64,000 nt of DNA from Winogradskyella thalassocola (GTDB lineage: Bacteria > Bacteroidota > Bacteroidia > Flavobacteriales > Flavobacteriaceae), in NCBI RefSeq assembly GCF_900099995.1, contig NZ_FNCZ01000001.1:496001-560000 (forward strand). The letters are read 5' to 3'. The translations under genes and the position numbers were made by a program. The notes below the pieces were generated by a model that worked only from the letters and a program-made list of their open reading frames with translations, had not been told where the DNA came from and did no database searches. Of this stretch, positions 43,255 through 51,403 are shown piece after piece; position 1 is the first letter of the stretch; each line of letters begins with the position of its first letter.

Positions 43255-43639
43255 TAGATAGCGACTTAACCGTTCCTTTCATACTACAAGTCGCATTAAA
43301 AGTAGCTCCAGGTTCTACAGCCAACTTACTTATGTGGACCTCCCCTTCTATATGTGCTGTGGATTTTAAGGATAACGTACCAGATAAAATAAGTTTACCT
43401 GAAAATTTACCTTCAAAGTCGGCATTTTCGCCCTGTAAAGTACCTTTTATATAACCCGATTTACCTACAACTATTTTACCCGAAGTCTTTACGTTACCTT
43501 CAACAGTTCCATCAATTCTAAATGGCCCTTGGCTTGCAATGTCACCTACAATTTTAGTGCCTTGCGCTATAATATTTTGCTGAGTAGTTGATTCCATAGT
43601 TGATTGTTGTTTTGGTTTTTTTCTGTCTGAAGAAAACAT
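43202..43639 (-). CDS. Bactofilin (polymer-forming cytoskeletal protein)
   Basis: A 145-residue beta-helix protein that polymerises without nucleotides and places envelope enzymes. A short polar N-terminus (15-25 residues) is followed by the bactofilin core from IIAQGTKIVGDIASQGPFRI to EGEVHISKLAVEPGATF, with regular hydrophobic repeats, and a Ser/Glu-rich tail. It lies 17 bases after the sprE stop and overlaps atpZ by 53 bases, forming an unusual chain of T9SS, cytoskeleton and ATP synthase accessory genes. Confidence 0.9.
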   Translation of the reverse strand: MFSSDRKKPKQQSTMESTTQQNIIAQGTKIVGDIASQGPFRIDGTVEGNVKTSGKIVVGKSGYIKGTLQGENADFEGKFSGKLILSGTLSLKSTAHIEGEVHISKLAVEPGATFNATCSMKGTVKSLSNEPVRSESTPAQSVQSK

Positions 43640-43656
43640 GTTGCTTTGGTTTTAAA

Positions 43657-46284
43657 TTACTGTAATTTTAAATACGCATTTAAGTTCTTATGTCGTTGTA
43701 TAATTGCATAGTTTGGAGAAGAAATAGCAATATAAGGTCGCGTGATTTTAGGTTTTACAACGCGTCCTCTTTTATCTTTTTCTTCCGTCTTAAGCAATTC
43801 TCCAAATCCATTTGCTCCAGCGATACTTTTTAATCCATGTACCACCACAAAGGTAGTATTTTCGTCGTATAGATCTTTAGATGTTGTAAGATCAAAGTAT
43901 TTTATTTTCTCCACTTCTTCATCCAAAGTCGCAATAAAAGCTTCAATATCTTCACCTGAATTATTTTCAAATTGGAAAATAACATTGAATTTTCTAGCAT
44001 CATCATCTGCAATAAACTCCTTCTTTTGTAAAGCCGGAAGGGCATCTTTTATAATTTCTTGTGCTTTTTTCCCCTCTTCTGTATTAGCGTAAGTCAATGC
44101 AATATAGTTAATCCCTTCTTTATAAGCTTCAAATCCATAAAGTCTCCCTTTTGCGGATGCTTTTAAAATTTCGAACTTTGGCACAAAATCATCCCCTTCA
44201 AAGCGCTTAATCTGCACTTCGGCTTCTGTAATTACAGCAGCATATTCTTCATTTTCGAATTGTTTATAGAGATTGGTGTAAATGGTTTCTGGACTATTTT
44301 CATCCTTTGATAATTCGGATTGTGGGTTTAATAGAATTTCAGCATAACGAGAATCTGGATACTCTTGGATAATCGCAGTTTTCATGGCTTCTGCCTTTTG
44401 GTTTAATCCTAATTCAATATACAAACGATATAAGTTATATTTTGAAGGTAAAATTAATCGGTCCTCAGGATTATGGTCTAAAAGGTCTTCAAATCTCGTT
44501 TTTGATAATTGAAACTCTTTAAATTTTTCTTTATAAATAATTCCTAGTTGATAATAGGCATAGTTCCGTTCTGTTGCAATACTATCGAATTCACTTTGAC
44601 TTGTTGGCAATGATGCTAAATAGGTTTCAGGATCAAAACGCTTGTCTTTGGTTATTTCTCCAACTAACTCTTCATCTTTTGTCGTATTTGCAACATCTGC
44701 TCGTTGGTTATTAAACCTCCAATTATCTTGAAGCTTACGTTCTCCCCAAAGTTTTAGAAATTCATTTTTACCATAAGCTACAGTAGTTGGGTTGTAAAAA
44801 TAAAAACTACTACTATTTCTATTACCTATTCCATTAGGTTGCGGAATTCTAGAGGTTCCTGGAGGATTATTCCCTAAACTTCTCGACGCTGTTTTACCTT
44901 TTTGATCTAACCTTGTTGCCTGAGATGGTTGACTTTTTTGCGTTTTCGAGGCTTCTTCTTGCTGCTTTTGTGCTTCTAAAGCCTTTAACTGAAGATCCTC
45001 TGTGTGTTTTGTATAAATTGCCAATTGCTCAGACTTTGGAAGACTAACCATTCTTAAAATACTGTCATTGGTTTGCGCAATACCTTCATAGTATATAACA
45101 TCATCAAGATTTTCGCGCTTCTTTTTTATGATTCGATATGGCTTCGTATTTACAACCATTGCGGTCATTGTACTATCATAATAAGCACCTGCAGTTTTAT
45201 AGATGTTTCTATCAAAATACATGTTCCCCAAAGTTTCATAACTAAGCGATCTTAAATACTTATCTGAGGTGGTTTTTCTGAGTGATTTATTATAGTATAC
45301 TTCGGAAAGACTATCTGACGCATTACTGCGATGGTATTCTGCAATGCGGTAATAAATTTTATCTAGAAATGGCCTGTTCTCTCTGTTTTCTTCTAATTCT
45401 GCAAGGTATTCTTCAAACTCAATTTGATCACCGTTTAATACATCAAAATTATTCGATTTTTCAATATGTGCATTGATGTAAAAAGATCTTGGTATTTGAC
45501 GATGCATATCGATAATAGCATCGAATTCTATATTTGCACTATCTCTTTTACCAAATTCATTATACAATTGTCCTTTAATAAAATGGTAACGGGCCTTTTC
45601 TCGTTTAACCTTAGTGTTTTCGGCAGCAATAGTAAGCTGAGCCAATGCACTGTCTTTAGATTTTATGTTGAGATAAGCTTGAGCCAAAGCTGCTGTGGCA
45701 TCCGCTAAATCCTGGCCTTCAATGTCCTCTTCTTTTAATAAGCGTTTTAATTTCTCTATGGCACCAGCGTCATTATCTAAACGCATACTTGTTTTTTCGC
45801 GCCAGATTTTAACCTGATTAATTTTATCACTAGTTGGATATTTATTCAAGATATTATTGAATGCTGCCATAGCTGGCACAAAACGTTGATCGAAATAACG
45901 GGCTTGTCCTAAAAGTAAATATGCTTCGTCTATTTGAGGATTTTTTTCCTTTCCTCCAATATTCATTCCATGTACTTGGATAGCTTTTATAGCTTTTTCT
46001 TCGGCACGTTCAAAATCGGCGTTTTTAGTTTGTCCTGGTAGAAAGATATCTTCAGAGACACTCATTCTTTCGACAGGAAGCAGCTCCCAAAAATTTTCTG
46101 TAAACTCATTATTAACTTCATCTTTTCCGCGCTCTAATGCAATATTACCATTATAAAGCACATTATATTTTGTGCCCATGGCATGGAAGTTCCTGTTAAT
46201 AAATTTATCTTTTTTACGCGAACAACTTTGGGTAAGCATTGCCACGCAACATACAGATAATATGATTTTGTAATAGGTTTTCAA
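43657..46284 (-). CDS. sprE: Type IX secretion system lipoprotein SprE/PorW (TPR)
   Basis: An 875-residue lipoprotein (lipobox Cys21, MLTQSC) needed for type IX secretion and gliding in flavobacteria; PorW is the Porphyromonas counterpart. The N-terminus reads INRNFHAMGTKYNVLYNGNI, a strongly conserved SprE feature. TPR units (ERAEEKAIKAIQVHGMNIGG, FVPAMAAFNNILNKYPTSDK and later ones) fill most of the rest, interrupted by a Gln/Ser/Asn-rich insert near 435-500. The start is TTG at 46284, because the only nearby ATG lies inside the signal peptide. Together with gldH and three cargo genes it shows an active T9SS. Confidence 0.85.
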   Translation of the reverse strand: MKTYYKIILSVCCVAMLTQSCSRKKDKFINRNFHAMGTKYNVLYNGNIALERGKDEVNNEFTENFWELLPVERMSVSEDIFLPGQTKNADFERAEEKAIKAIQVHGMNIGGKEKNPQIDEAYLLLGQARYFDQRFVPAMAAFNNILNKYPTSDKINQVKIWREKTSMRLDNDAGAIEKLKRLLKEEDIEGQDLADATAALAQAYLNIKSKDSALAQLTIAAENTKVKREKARYHFIKGQLYNEFGKRDSANIEFDAIIDMHRQIPRSFYINAHIEKSNNFDVLNGDQIEFEEYLAELEENRENRPFLDKIYYRIAEYHRSNASDSLSEVYYNKSLRKTTSDKYLRSLSYETLGNMYFDRNIYKTAGAYYDSTMTAMVVNTKPYRIIKKKRENLDDVIYYEGIAQTNDSILRMVSLPKSEQLAIYTKHTEDLQLKALEAQKQQEEASKTQKSQPSQATRLDQKGKTASRSLGNNPPGTSRIPQPNGIGNRNSSSFYFYNPTTVAYGKNEFLKLWGERKLQDNWRFNNQRADVANTTKDEELVGEITKDKRFDPETYLASLPTSQSEFDSIATERNYAYYQLGIIYKEKFKEFQLSKTRFEDLLDHNPEDRLILPSKYNLYRLYIELGLNQKAEAMKTAIIQEYPDSRYAEILLNPQSELSKDENSPETIYTNLYKQFENEEYAAVITEAEVQIKRFEGDDFVPKFEILKASAKGRLYGFEAYKEGINYIALTYANTEEGKKAQEIIKDALPALQKKEFIADDDARKFNVIFQFENNSGEDIEAFIATLDEEVEKIKYFDLTTSKDLYDENTTFVVVHGLKSIAGANGFGELLKTEEKDKRGRVVKPKITRPYIAISSPNYAIIQRHKNLNAYLKLQ

Positions 46285-46417
46285 ACGTTGGTTCTATTTG
46301 GTTAATAGATAACTTAAAAACACTCTGTTTAGTGTGTTAAGTGGTAAAAATAAGGATCTTTTTGAATTTTTGATGTTATTTAATCGTTTTTCGAGGTAGC
46401 ACACTATCTGAAAGCAA

Positions 46418-46454
46418 AAAAAAGCCCATAATTAAGACATAATTATGGGCTTTT
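46418..46454 (-). terminator. Terminator of the PadR/HAAS/ABC operon
   Basis: AAAGCCCATAATTA (46421-46434) pairs perfectly with TAATTATGGGCTTT (46440-46453), a 14-bp stem, with a T-run leftward. It lies 20 bases beyond the ATPase stop. Confidence 0.92.
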
Positions 46455-46473
46455 AAATTATATAAAGATATTG

Positions 46474-47196
46474 TTATTCTTCCTCTTGAGATACTACGGC
46501 GCTACTTCCAAAATGCGCTTCCAATTCTTTTAAAGTGGCAGGATTGGTTTCTAAATCTTTAATCACATTTCCTTTTTCTAAAACAACGATACGTTCACAA
46601 ACATCTGTCACATGTGTTAAATCGTGACTAGATACTAAAACAGTAACTCCTTGCTTTTCGGCTAAATCTTTTATGATTTGTTTTAGTCGTATTTGAGTTG
46701 TTGGATCTAAATTAGCAAACGGTTCATCTAAAATAATAACTTCTGGATGACCTATAAGTGCCGCAACGATACCTGCTTTCTTTTGGTTTCCTTTACTTAA
46801 GTCTCTCAAGTATTTTTTCTTACCTATGATTTCACCGTTGAAAAAATCTTCAAATTTTGAGGTTAACGTATCTACATCTGCTTTATTCTGTCCTCGAAGT
46901 TCTCCTATAAAATAGAAATACTCTTCTGGTGTTAAATAGCCAATTAAAAAGCTTTCGTCAATAAAAGACGATGTAAATGGTTTCCAATCTTCACTTTCAT
47001 CTACGACAACATTATTACTGGTAATGTTTCCTGTGGTTGGTTTAATTAGATCGAGTAGTAAACTGAAATAGGTTGTTTTTCCGGCTCCATTATTTCCTAC
47101 TAACCCAAAACTTTGGCCTTTAGGAATGGTTAATTCTTCAATATTAAGTACGGTTGTTCCGTTATATGCTTTGGTAAGGTCTTTTGTATATATCAT
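46474..47196 (-). CDS. ABC exporter ATP-binding protein
   Basis: A 240-residue nucleotide-binding subunit. Walker A GNNGAGKTT is near 34-42, Walker B VIILDEPFANLD near 153-164, and the switch His in SSHDLTHV near 189. The signature motif reads LSKGNQKK instead of LSGGQ, as in several YtrB/Nod-type exporters. It partners the DUF5687 membrane protein 14 bases upstream and is the last gene of the operon that begins with padR. Confidence 0.9.
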   Translation of the reverse strand: MIYTKDLTKAYNGTTVLNIEELTIPKGQSFGLVGNNGAGKTTYFSLLLDLIKPTTGNITSNNVVVDESEDWKPFTSSFIDESFLIGYLTPEEYFYFIGELRGQNKADVDTLTSKFEDFFNGEIIGKKKYLRDLSKGNQKKAGIVAALIGHPEVIILDEPFANLDPTTQIRLKQIIKDLAEKQGVTVLVSSHDLTHVTDVCERIVVLEKGNVIKDLETNPATLKELEAHFGSSAVVSQEEE

Positions 47197-47210
47197 AATG
47201 CGATGTGTTA

Positions 47211-48689
47211 TTAGTTATCTTGACTAAAGGCGTCAATCATTTTGTATTTTGAGTTTAAATATTTCTTAGTAATGCCTTTCATTAATTTTTTATGAAAAAC
47301 AATCCCGCCAACACCTAAAAGGATTAATAAAGCAGAAGCGGCTTCAAAACCAACAAGCCAATTGGTAACACCAAATAAAGCCATTGGTATGATCATTAAT
47401 GGAATTCCGATTATCCATTGTACAGCCCCAGTACCTTGGTAATTAAAAGCGGCTTTTTTATCTAAATCTATTTTTTTTCTATTGAAGGATCCTCCATACA
47501 AAATAACATGCGTATTAACACCAATGTTATAAATAGCCGCAGCAAAATGCGCGATTAAAATTTTATATCCAAAATACACATAAGGGATTCCTAATACAAA
47601 AAGAAGTACCACACTCATGACCATTAGGATAAATTTTGAACGTAAGTATTGCTCGTATTTAATATTTTGACTCATTAGTAATTTATAGTATCCACTATCC
47701 CAAGCCGGAATGAATTGACCGAAATTGATAAGGAAGAATCCTGTAGAGAAAATTCCGATAAAAGCATACATAAACTCCATTTTCAAGAACTGTGGTTGTG
47801 GATAAAAGAACAAGCCGTAAAGCACACCAACTAGTAATAACATAGCCATTGATTTGGTTCGTTTGTTTCTCCAAATCAATTTTAAATCGAGTTTCATGAA
47901 TGGCGCAATGTCACCAAAACGTTCTGTCCATGATAAGTCTGAAGCATTAACTTCAGTGACTTTCGATTTTAATGAACTGTCTAAAAATAGTTTGTTTCTT
48001 AAAATTTTGAAGTTGATAGTATAACATACTATAAGTACAACTATGGGAATTAAAATAAGGATTGGGCTGTTTGCAATAGCCAAAAATCCACTACCTATTA
48101 ATGTTGTTAATGAGAAAATTTCGAAATAATTTAATGCAAATAACACTCCTACAACCGCTACTATTGGTAAAAATGATAGTTCAGAATTTGCAGAAAACGC
48201 TTCTATTATAAAGTTTACGAAATTGATAATGAGTACCACAACTATCATCGTAAACATCCATGTTAATATCATTGATGTTTCGTAACCTTCTCCGATTAAG
48301 ATGATACTAAATGGAATAATAGCAAATAATGGCAGAAAGTTAAAAAATGATACTGCCGATTTTCCTAAAACATAATTCACCACTGTAGAACGCTTTATAG
48401 GAAGCGTCAATAAGGGTTTTACGCTCATTACAGGTAGCTTTTGTAAAAAGAATCGCATTAGCAAATCTCCAATAATCCAATAAAACAGATAGTTATTTGC
48501 AATGACGAACGGATCTTGATCTGGAAAAGTTTTCCTTAGCAAGAAGAACAATCCGAATCCTAATGCTGCAAAAGAAGCAACAAAATAAAGCGCAAAAAAT
48601 ACCATTAAGATATTGATGACCATATTTTTTTGCCAATATGACGAACGAAAATATTGTTTCCATTCGAGATTGAGAAAGTGTTTTATCAT
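47211..48689 (-). CDS. ABC transporter membrane protein, DUF5687-like
   Basis: A 492-residue integral membrane protein with about 11-12 hydrophobic segments. The start MIKHFLNLEWKQYFRSSYWQ and the middle SWTERFGDIAPFMKLDLKLI WRNKR (quoted in two parts) are typical of DUF5687 permeases in Bacteroidota, which occur with a single ATPase. It should be an exporter; the substrate is unknown. The context (PadR regulator and HAAS-like membrane proteins) suggests a drug, lipid or envelope-stress response. Confidence 0.85.
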   Translation of the reverse strand: MIKHFLNLEWKQYFRSSYWQKNMVINILMVFFALYFVASFAALGFGLFFLLRKTFPDQDPFVIANNYLFYWIIGDLLMRFFLQKLPVMSVKPLLTLPIKRSTVVNYVLGKSAVSFFNFLPLFAIIPFSIILIGEGYETSMILTWMFTMIVVVLIINFVNFIIEAFSANSELSFLPIVAVVGVLFALNYFEIFSLTTLIGSGFLAIANSPILILIPIVVLIVCYTINFKILRNKLFLDSSLKSKVTEVNASDLSWTERFGDIAPFMKLDLKLIWRNKRTKSMAMLLLVGVLYGLFFYPQPQFLKMEFMYAFIGIFSTGFFLINFGQFIPAWDSGYYKLLMSQNIKYEQYLRSKFILMVMSVVLLFVLGIPYVYFGYKILIAHFAAAIYNIGVNTHVILYGGSFNRKKIDLDKKAAFNYQGTGAVQWIIGIPLMIIPMALFGVTNWLVGFEAASALLILLGVGGIVFHKKLMKGITKKYLNSKYKMIDAFSQDN

Positions 48690-48740
48690 AATGTAATGAA
48701 AGGTTGGTTTATGTAGTAAGTATGAAAAAACAGGAATTTG

Positions 48741-49430
48741 TTACAAACTAAATTCTGGATAAGTTTCATTCAGTAGTTTTTCGGCTTTGTTTGGTATGAG
48801 TTCAAAGCTGATATAATTGATTAAAACTAAGGCTGTAAATGCCAATGATAAACCTAGGACAGCATATATGTTGGTTAAAAATTCATCTGAAATTATAAAC
48901 ATATTATAGATCTGAGATAGAAAAATTAACGATGTTGCACCAGCTTGTTTATAGATCATTTCTTCCAACATCCATTTTTTGTTAGAAATTTCCTTTCTGC
49001 GTCTAAACTGTCTATTCAGCTGAATCGTTTTATACATAACCCATGAGACAATTAGGACATAAAGAACCACAGAAGCAATTGCTACAAATTCAGAAGAAAA
49101 TGCTAGATAAAACAATAAAAACAAGGCAATCGTTGAAATAATTTGTGGCAACTCAAACCATTTCTTAAGTTCAGTCCACATATAACGCATATAGCGCTTA
49201 TTCATAGCTTTAGCTTTTTGTTCAATGGCATCCATAAAACCAAAAATTCCGAATTTTTTGAAGGCTTTGTTTTTAGCGTCTTCAAAACTGAGTTTGGGTT
49301 GGTTTTGCCATTGCTCTTCAATATCGTTGGCTAAATGATCTACGAGTTCGGTTTGTAAGTCGTAATGCTCTACAAAATGTTGTCTTGTAAAAGCGTAGAG
49401 GTCTTGTATTTGAGATTCAGTGAGTTTCAT
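48741..49430 (-). CDS. HAAS-like membrane protein, copy 3 of the tandem
   Basis: A 229-residue protein. The N-terminal 85 residues are helical and cytoplasmic, with MKLTESQIQDLYAF and a conserved DLQTELVDHLANDIE, followed by four membrane helices (about 95-113, 115-135, 165-185, 190-212). The N-terminal pattern (polar, E-x-x-D-H-x-x-x-x-I-E) matches the two genes upstream and the HAAS-type domains that accompany PadR regulators. The function is unknown; HAAS domains are thought to regulate membrane partners. It shares a gene junction with copy 2 without any spacer. Confidence 0.75.
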   Translation of the reverse strand: MKLTESQIQDLYAFTRQHFVEHYDLQTELVDHLANDIEEQWQNQPKLSFEDAKNKAFKKFGIFGFMDAIEQKAKAMNKRYMRYMWTELKKWFELPQIISTIALFLLFYLAFSSEFVAIASVVLYVLIVSWVMYKTIQLNRQFRRRKEISNKKWMLEEMIYKQAGATSLIFLSQIYNMFIISDEFLTNIYAVLGLSLAFTALVLINYISFELIPNKAEKLLNETYPEFSL

Positions 49431-50153
49431 TTATAAAAACTTAAAGTTAAAAGTTTTCTTATTCTCTTTATATACGTTCTGATACACTTCAATATTGGCT
49501 CTAATCACAGGATAAAATAAGCACGCTACAATAACAAAGAAACCATGAGGCATATTTGCAACATTCTCATAACGATCCTTTAAGATATAAAACGAAAGAT
49601 TATATAACGACCACACTGCCATAGCAGAACTTGTAGCCATAGCAAAACTTAATGATTTTCGAGTAGACTTATCTTTTATAGAATAATACGCAGAGTATAT
49701 GGTAGGTAGAATTAGCACTATTAAACCGATGAGAAAACATGCTTTAGGTTTAAATTGATAAATGGAAACAAATGCCAAAATAACGGCCAAATACTCTAAC
49801 CAGAACTTAAAGGTGGAAAACTTAGCTTTAAGATGGTTCCATGTCATTGTTCGGTATTTCCTACCCAATTCTTTCTGTTTATTTCTAGTGAACTTCTTAA
49901 ATCCAATATTACTTTGATATAATCCGCTTTCAAATATTTTGCTTTTAGGGACGCCAAATTCTATAAACTGATTACCAAAACCTTTATGAACTTCGAGTAA
50001 GGCTTCATTAAAAGAAATGCCATCATTCGTTATTTTATCTTCAACCGCAGAAACAATGTGATCTAACAATTCTAAACGCACATCCCAATACTTCACCTCG
50101 TTTTTAATGAGATAATTGTCAATGAATTGTATTTCTTCTTTGGTTAGTTTCAT
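49431..50153 (-). CDS. HAAS-like membrane protein, copy 2 of the tandem
   Basis: A 240-residue protein beginning MKLTKEEIQFIDNYLIKNEV with DVRLELLDHIVSAVEDKI, nearly identical in layout to copy 1. A basic loop (KKFTRNKQKELGRKYRTM) precedes four to five membrane helices. The gene is directly followed by copy 3. Divergence in the membrane part but conservation of the first 40 residues suggests that the soluble head is the common functional element. Confidence 0.75.
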   Translation of the reverse strand: MKLTKEEIQFIDNYLIKNEVKYWDVRLELLDHIVSAVEDKITNDGISFNEALLEVHKGFGNQFIEFGVPKSKIFESGLYQSNIGFKKFTRNKQKELGRKYRTMTWNHLKAKFSTFKFWLEYLAVILAFVSIYQFKPKACFLIGLIVLILPTIYSAYYSIKDKSTRKSLSFAMATSSAMAVWSLYNLSFYILKDRYENVANMPHGFFVIVACLFYPVIRANIEVYQNVYKENKKTFNFKFL

Positions 50154-50168
50154 TGTTAATTTACTTTT

Positions 50169-50201
50169 AGACCTGGAAGGTTTTAAAAACCTGCTAGGCC
50201 T
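50169..50201. repeat. Palindromic repeat, family A, inside the PadR/HAAS operon
   Basis: AGACCTGGAAGGTTTTAAAA followed by ACCTGCTAGGCCT. The arms AGGTTTT / AAAACCT pair and the outer parts pair imperfectly. It fills the gap between copies 1 and 2. Confidence 0.7.
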
Positions 50202-50209
50202 CCTTCTAT

Positions 50210-50857
50210 TTAGGTTATATTTTTAAATTGGCTTTCGTAACTCATAAATAATTTTACACTTATAATTACCAATACCAACATTAAGGTAAGCGCTAAACTC
50301 GCTCCGCCAATTGTCCAAAATAAATCGCTTGTTTCATTTAATTCTCTTGTTCTAATTAAAAAAAGATTAGGTAATTGGTAAAAGGCTAAAAAAGGAAAAG
50401 CTAATCGCTCAACCACAGAGAACCGTTTATTGTCTTTTACCCCTTGATAAACCACATAGGTCAATATAAATCCTGTCAAACCAATCAGTGGAACAATTGA
50501 CAAACAGGCCCTAAACGTCTCTAAACTAGAGTTTTGATATAATACGTAAAAGCCAATGCACAACGCTAAAAACAATAAAGGTGTTATTGGGTTTTTAAGT
50601 TCCTTTAAAAATGTTTTCCCTATTTTTTTGTCGGCAGATTTTAAAAATTGTTTGTTATCATTTAAAAGTTGCGCTTTATTTTCAACCATATAATCCTTAA
50701 ATACATAATAAAACCCGCGCATATCTCCGGATTCCATTCTAGATTCTATATCCGAAGCCACATGATCTACCATTTCCATTCGGATGTCTGCGTAAATGAC
50801 ATCAGAATTATCCAAGTAGTTATCTATAAATTGTATGTCTTCTTTGGTTAGTTTCAT
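50210..50857 (-). CDS. HAAS-like membrane protein, copy 1 of the tandem
   Basis: A 215-residue protein beginning MKLTKEDIQFIDNYLDNSDV and DIRMEMVDHVASDIESRM, a soluble head of about 80 residues, then four membrane helices (about 92-108, 120-138, 150-170, 183-204). The first gene after padR, it is 74 bases away across a composite repeat. PadR plus HAAS pairs are known in many bacteria; three in tandem are less usual. Confidence 0.75.
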   Translation of the reverse strand: MKLTKEDIQFIDNYLDNSDVIYADIRMEMVDHVASDIESRMESGDMRGFYYVFKDYMVENKAQLLNDNKQFLKSADKKIGKTFLKELKNPITPLLFLALCIGFYVLYQNSSLETFRACLSIVPLIGLTGFILTYVVYQGVKDNKRFSVVERLAFPFLAFYQLPNLFLIRTRELNETSDLFWTIGGASLALTLMLVLVIISVKLFMSYESQFKNIT

Positions 50858-50872
50858 TTTAATTTTTAATAT

Positions 50873-50924
50873 CTACAAGGTTTTTGACTTCGACTTCGCT
50901 CAGCCACCAAATACCATTGTAGGA
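50873..50924. repeat. Composite palindrome: family A ends around a family B core
   Basis: CTACAAGGTTTTT (50873-50885) is identical to the left half of the 34431 element. It is then interrupted by GACTTCGACTTCGCTCAG (50886-50903), the family B core, and closed by CATTGTAGG (50915-50923), whose TTGTAG pairs with CTACAA. It lies between padR and HAAS copy 1. Confidence 0.6.
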
Positions 50925-50931
50925 TAAAGAT

Positions 50932-51264
50932 TTATGCCAATTTCGGATTCACTAAAGCCTGCATCGTTTTAATATACTCGGCTAATTCTTCAAGCTTATT
51001 AACGGTTTCTTTGGTTCCGGTTTCGGTGAGTTTATAATATTTACGCAATCGGTTATCTACTTTTGCGACCTCAACATCTAACAAACCTTCAGCTTCTAAT
51101 TTGTGTAACGCAGGATATAATGCGCCTTCCGTAATTTTAAGTTCACCTTTAGTTAATTCCTTTACCTTTTGGGTAATTTCGTAACCATACATTTTATCAT
51201 TCTCATTTAATAACTTTAAAATGATGGTGGTTAAACTCCCTTTATATAATTTTGAATTGCTCAT
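50932..51264 (-). CDS. PadR family transcriptional regulator
   Basis: A 110-residue winged-helix repressor: LTTIILKLLNENDKMYGYEI, then TEGALYPALHKLEAEGLLDV, then RLRKYYKLTETGTK, and a short C-terminal dimerisation helix. It has the length of the subfamily-2 PadR proteins. Its start lies 8 bases from a -7 element that touches a TTATGTAT inverted repeat, so it probably represses its own operon, including the three HAAS-like proteins and the ABC exporter, until a ligand or membrane signal releases it. Confidence 0.92.
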   Translation of the reverse strand: MSNSKLYKGSLTTIILKLLNENDKMYGYEITQKVKELTKGELKITEGALYPALHKLEAEGLLDVEVAKVDNRLRKYYKLTETGTKETVNKLEELAEYIKTMQALVNPKLA

Positions 51265-51271
51265 CGTAGTA

Positions 51272-51279
51272 CAAATATA
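51272..51279 (-). promoter_or_regulatory. -7 element before padR
   Basis: TATATTTG on the minus strand, 8 bases before the padR ATG, overlapping the first operator half-site. Confidence 0.6.
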
Positions 51280-51314
51280 TACATAATTTTCTTATGTATA
51301 AGAATCTTATGTAT
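51279..51314. promoter_or_regulatory. Candidate PadR operator with three half-sites
   Basis: ATACATAA (51279-51286) faces TTATGTAT (51292-51299) across 5 bases, and a second TTATGTAT follows at 51307-51314, one 15-bp step further. The array covers the spacer between the padR -7 and -33 positions, as expected for autorepression. ATGT/ACAT cores are typical of PadR sites. Confidence 0.6.
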
Positions 51315-51333
51315 TATGTTTTATTAAAATTTT

Positions 51334-51366
51334 AGACCTGCTAGGTTTTAAAAACCTGTTAGGTCT
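51334..51366. repeat. Palindromic repeat, family A, between padR and the PaaE-like gene
   Basis: AGACCTGCTAGGTTTTAAAA followed by ACCTGTTAGGTCT, the most symmetrical copy, just upstream of the next gene's promoter at 51380. Confidence 0.72.
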
Positions 51367-51379
51367 GTGGAAGATTAGT

Positions 51380-51387
51380 TATCTTTG
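51380..51387 (+). promoter_or_regulatory. -7 element before the PaaE-like gene
   Basis: TATCTTTG, an exact match, 16 bases before the ATG. Confidence 0.6.
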
Positions 51388-51403
51388 CAAAAAATTATTT
51401 TTA

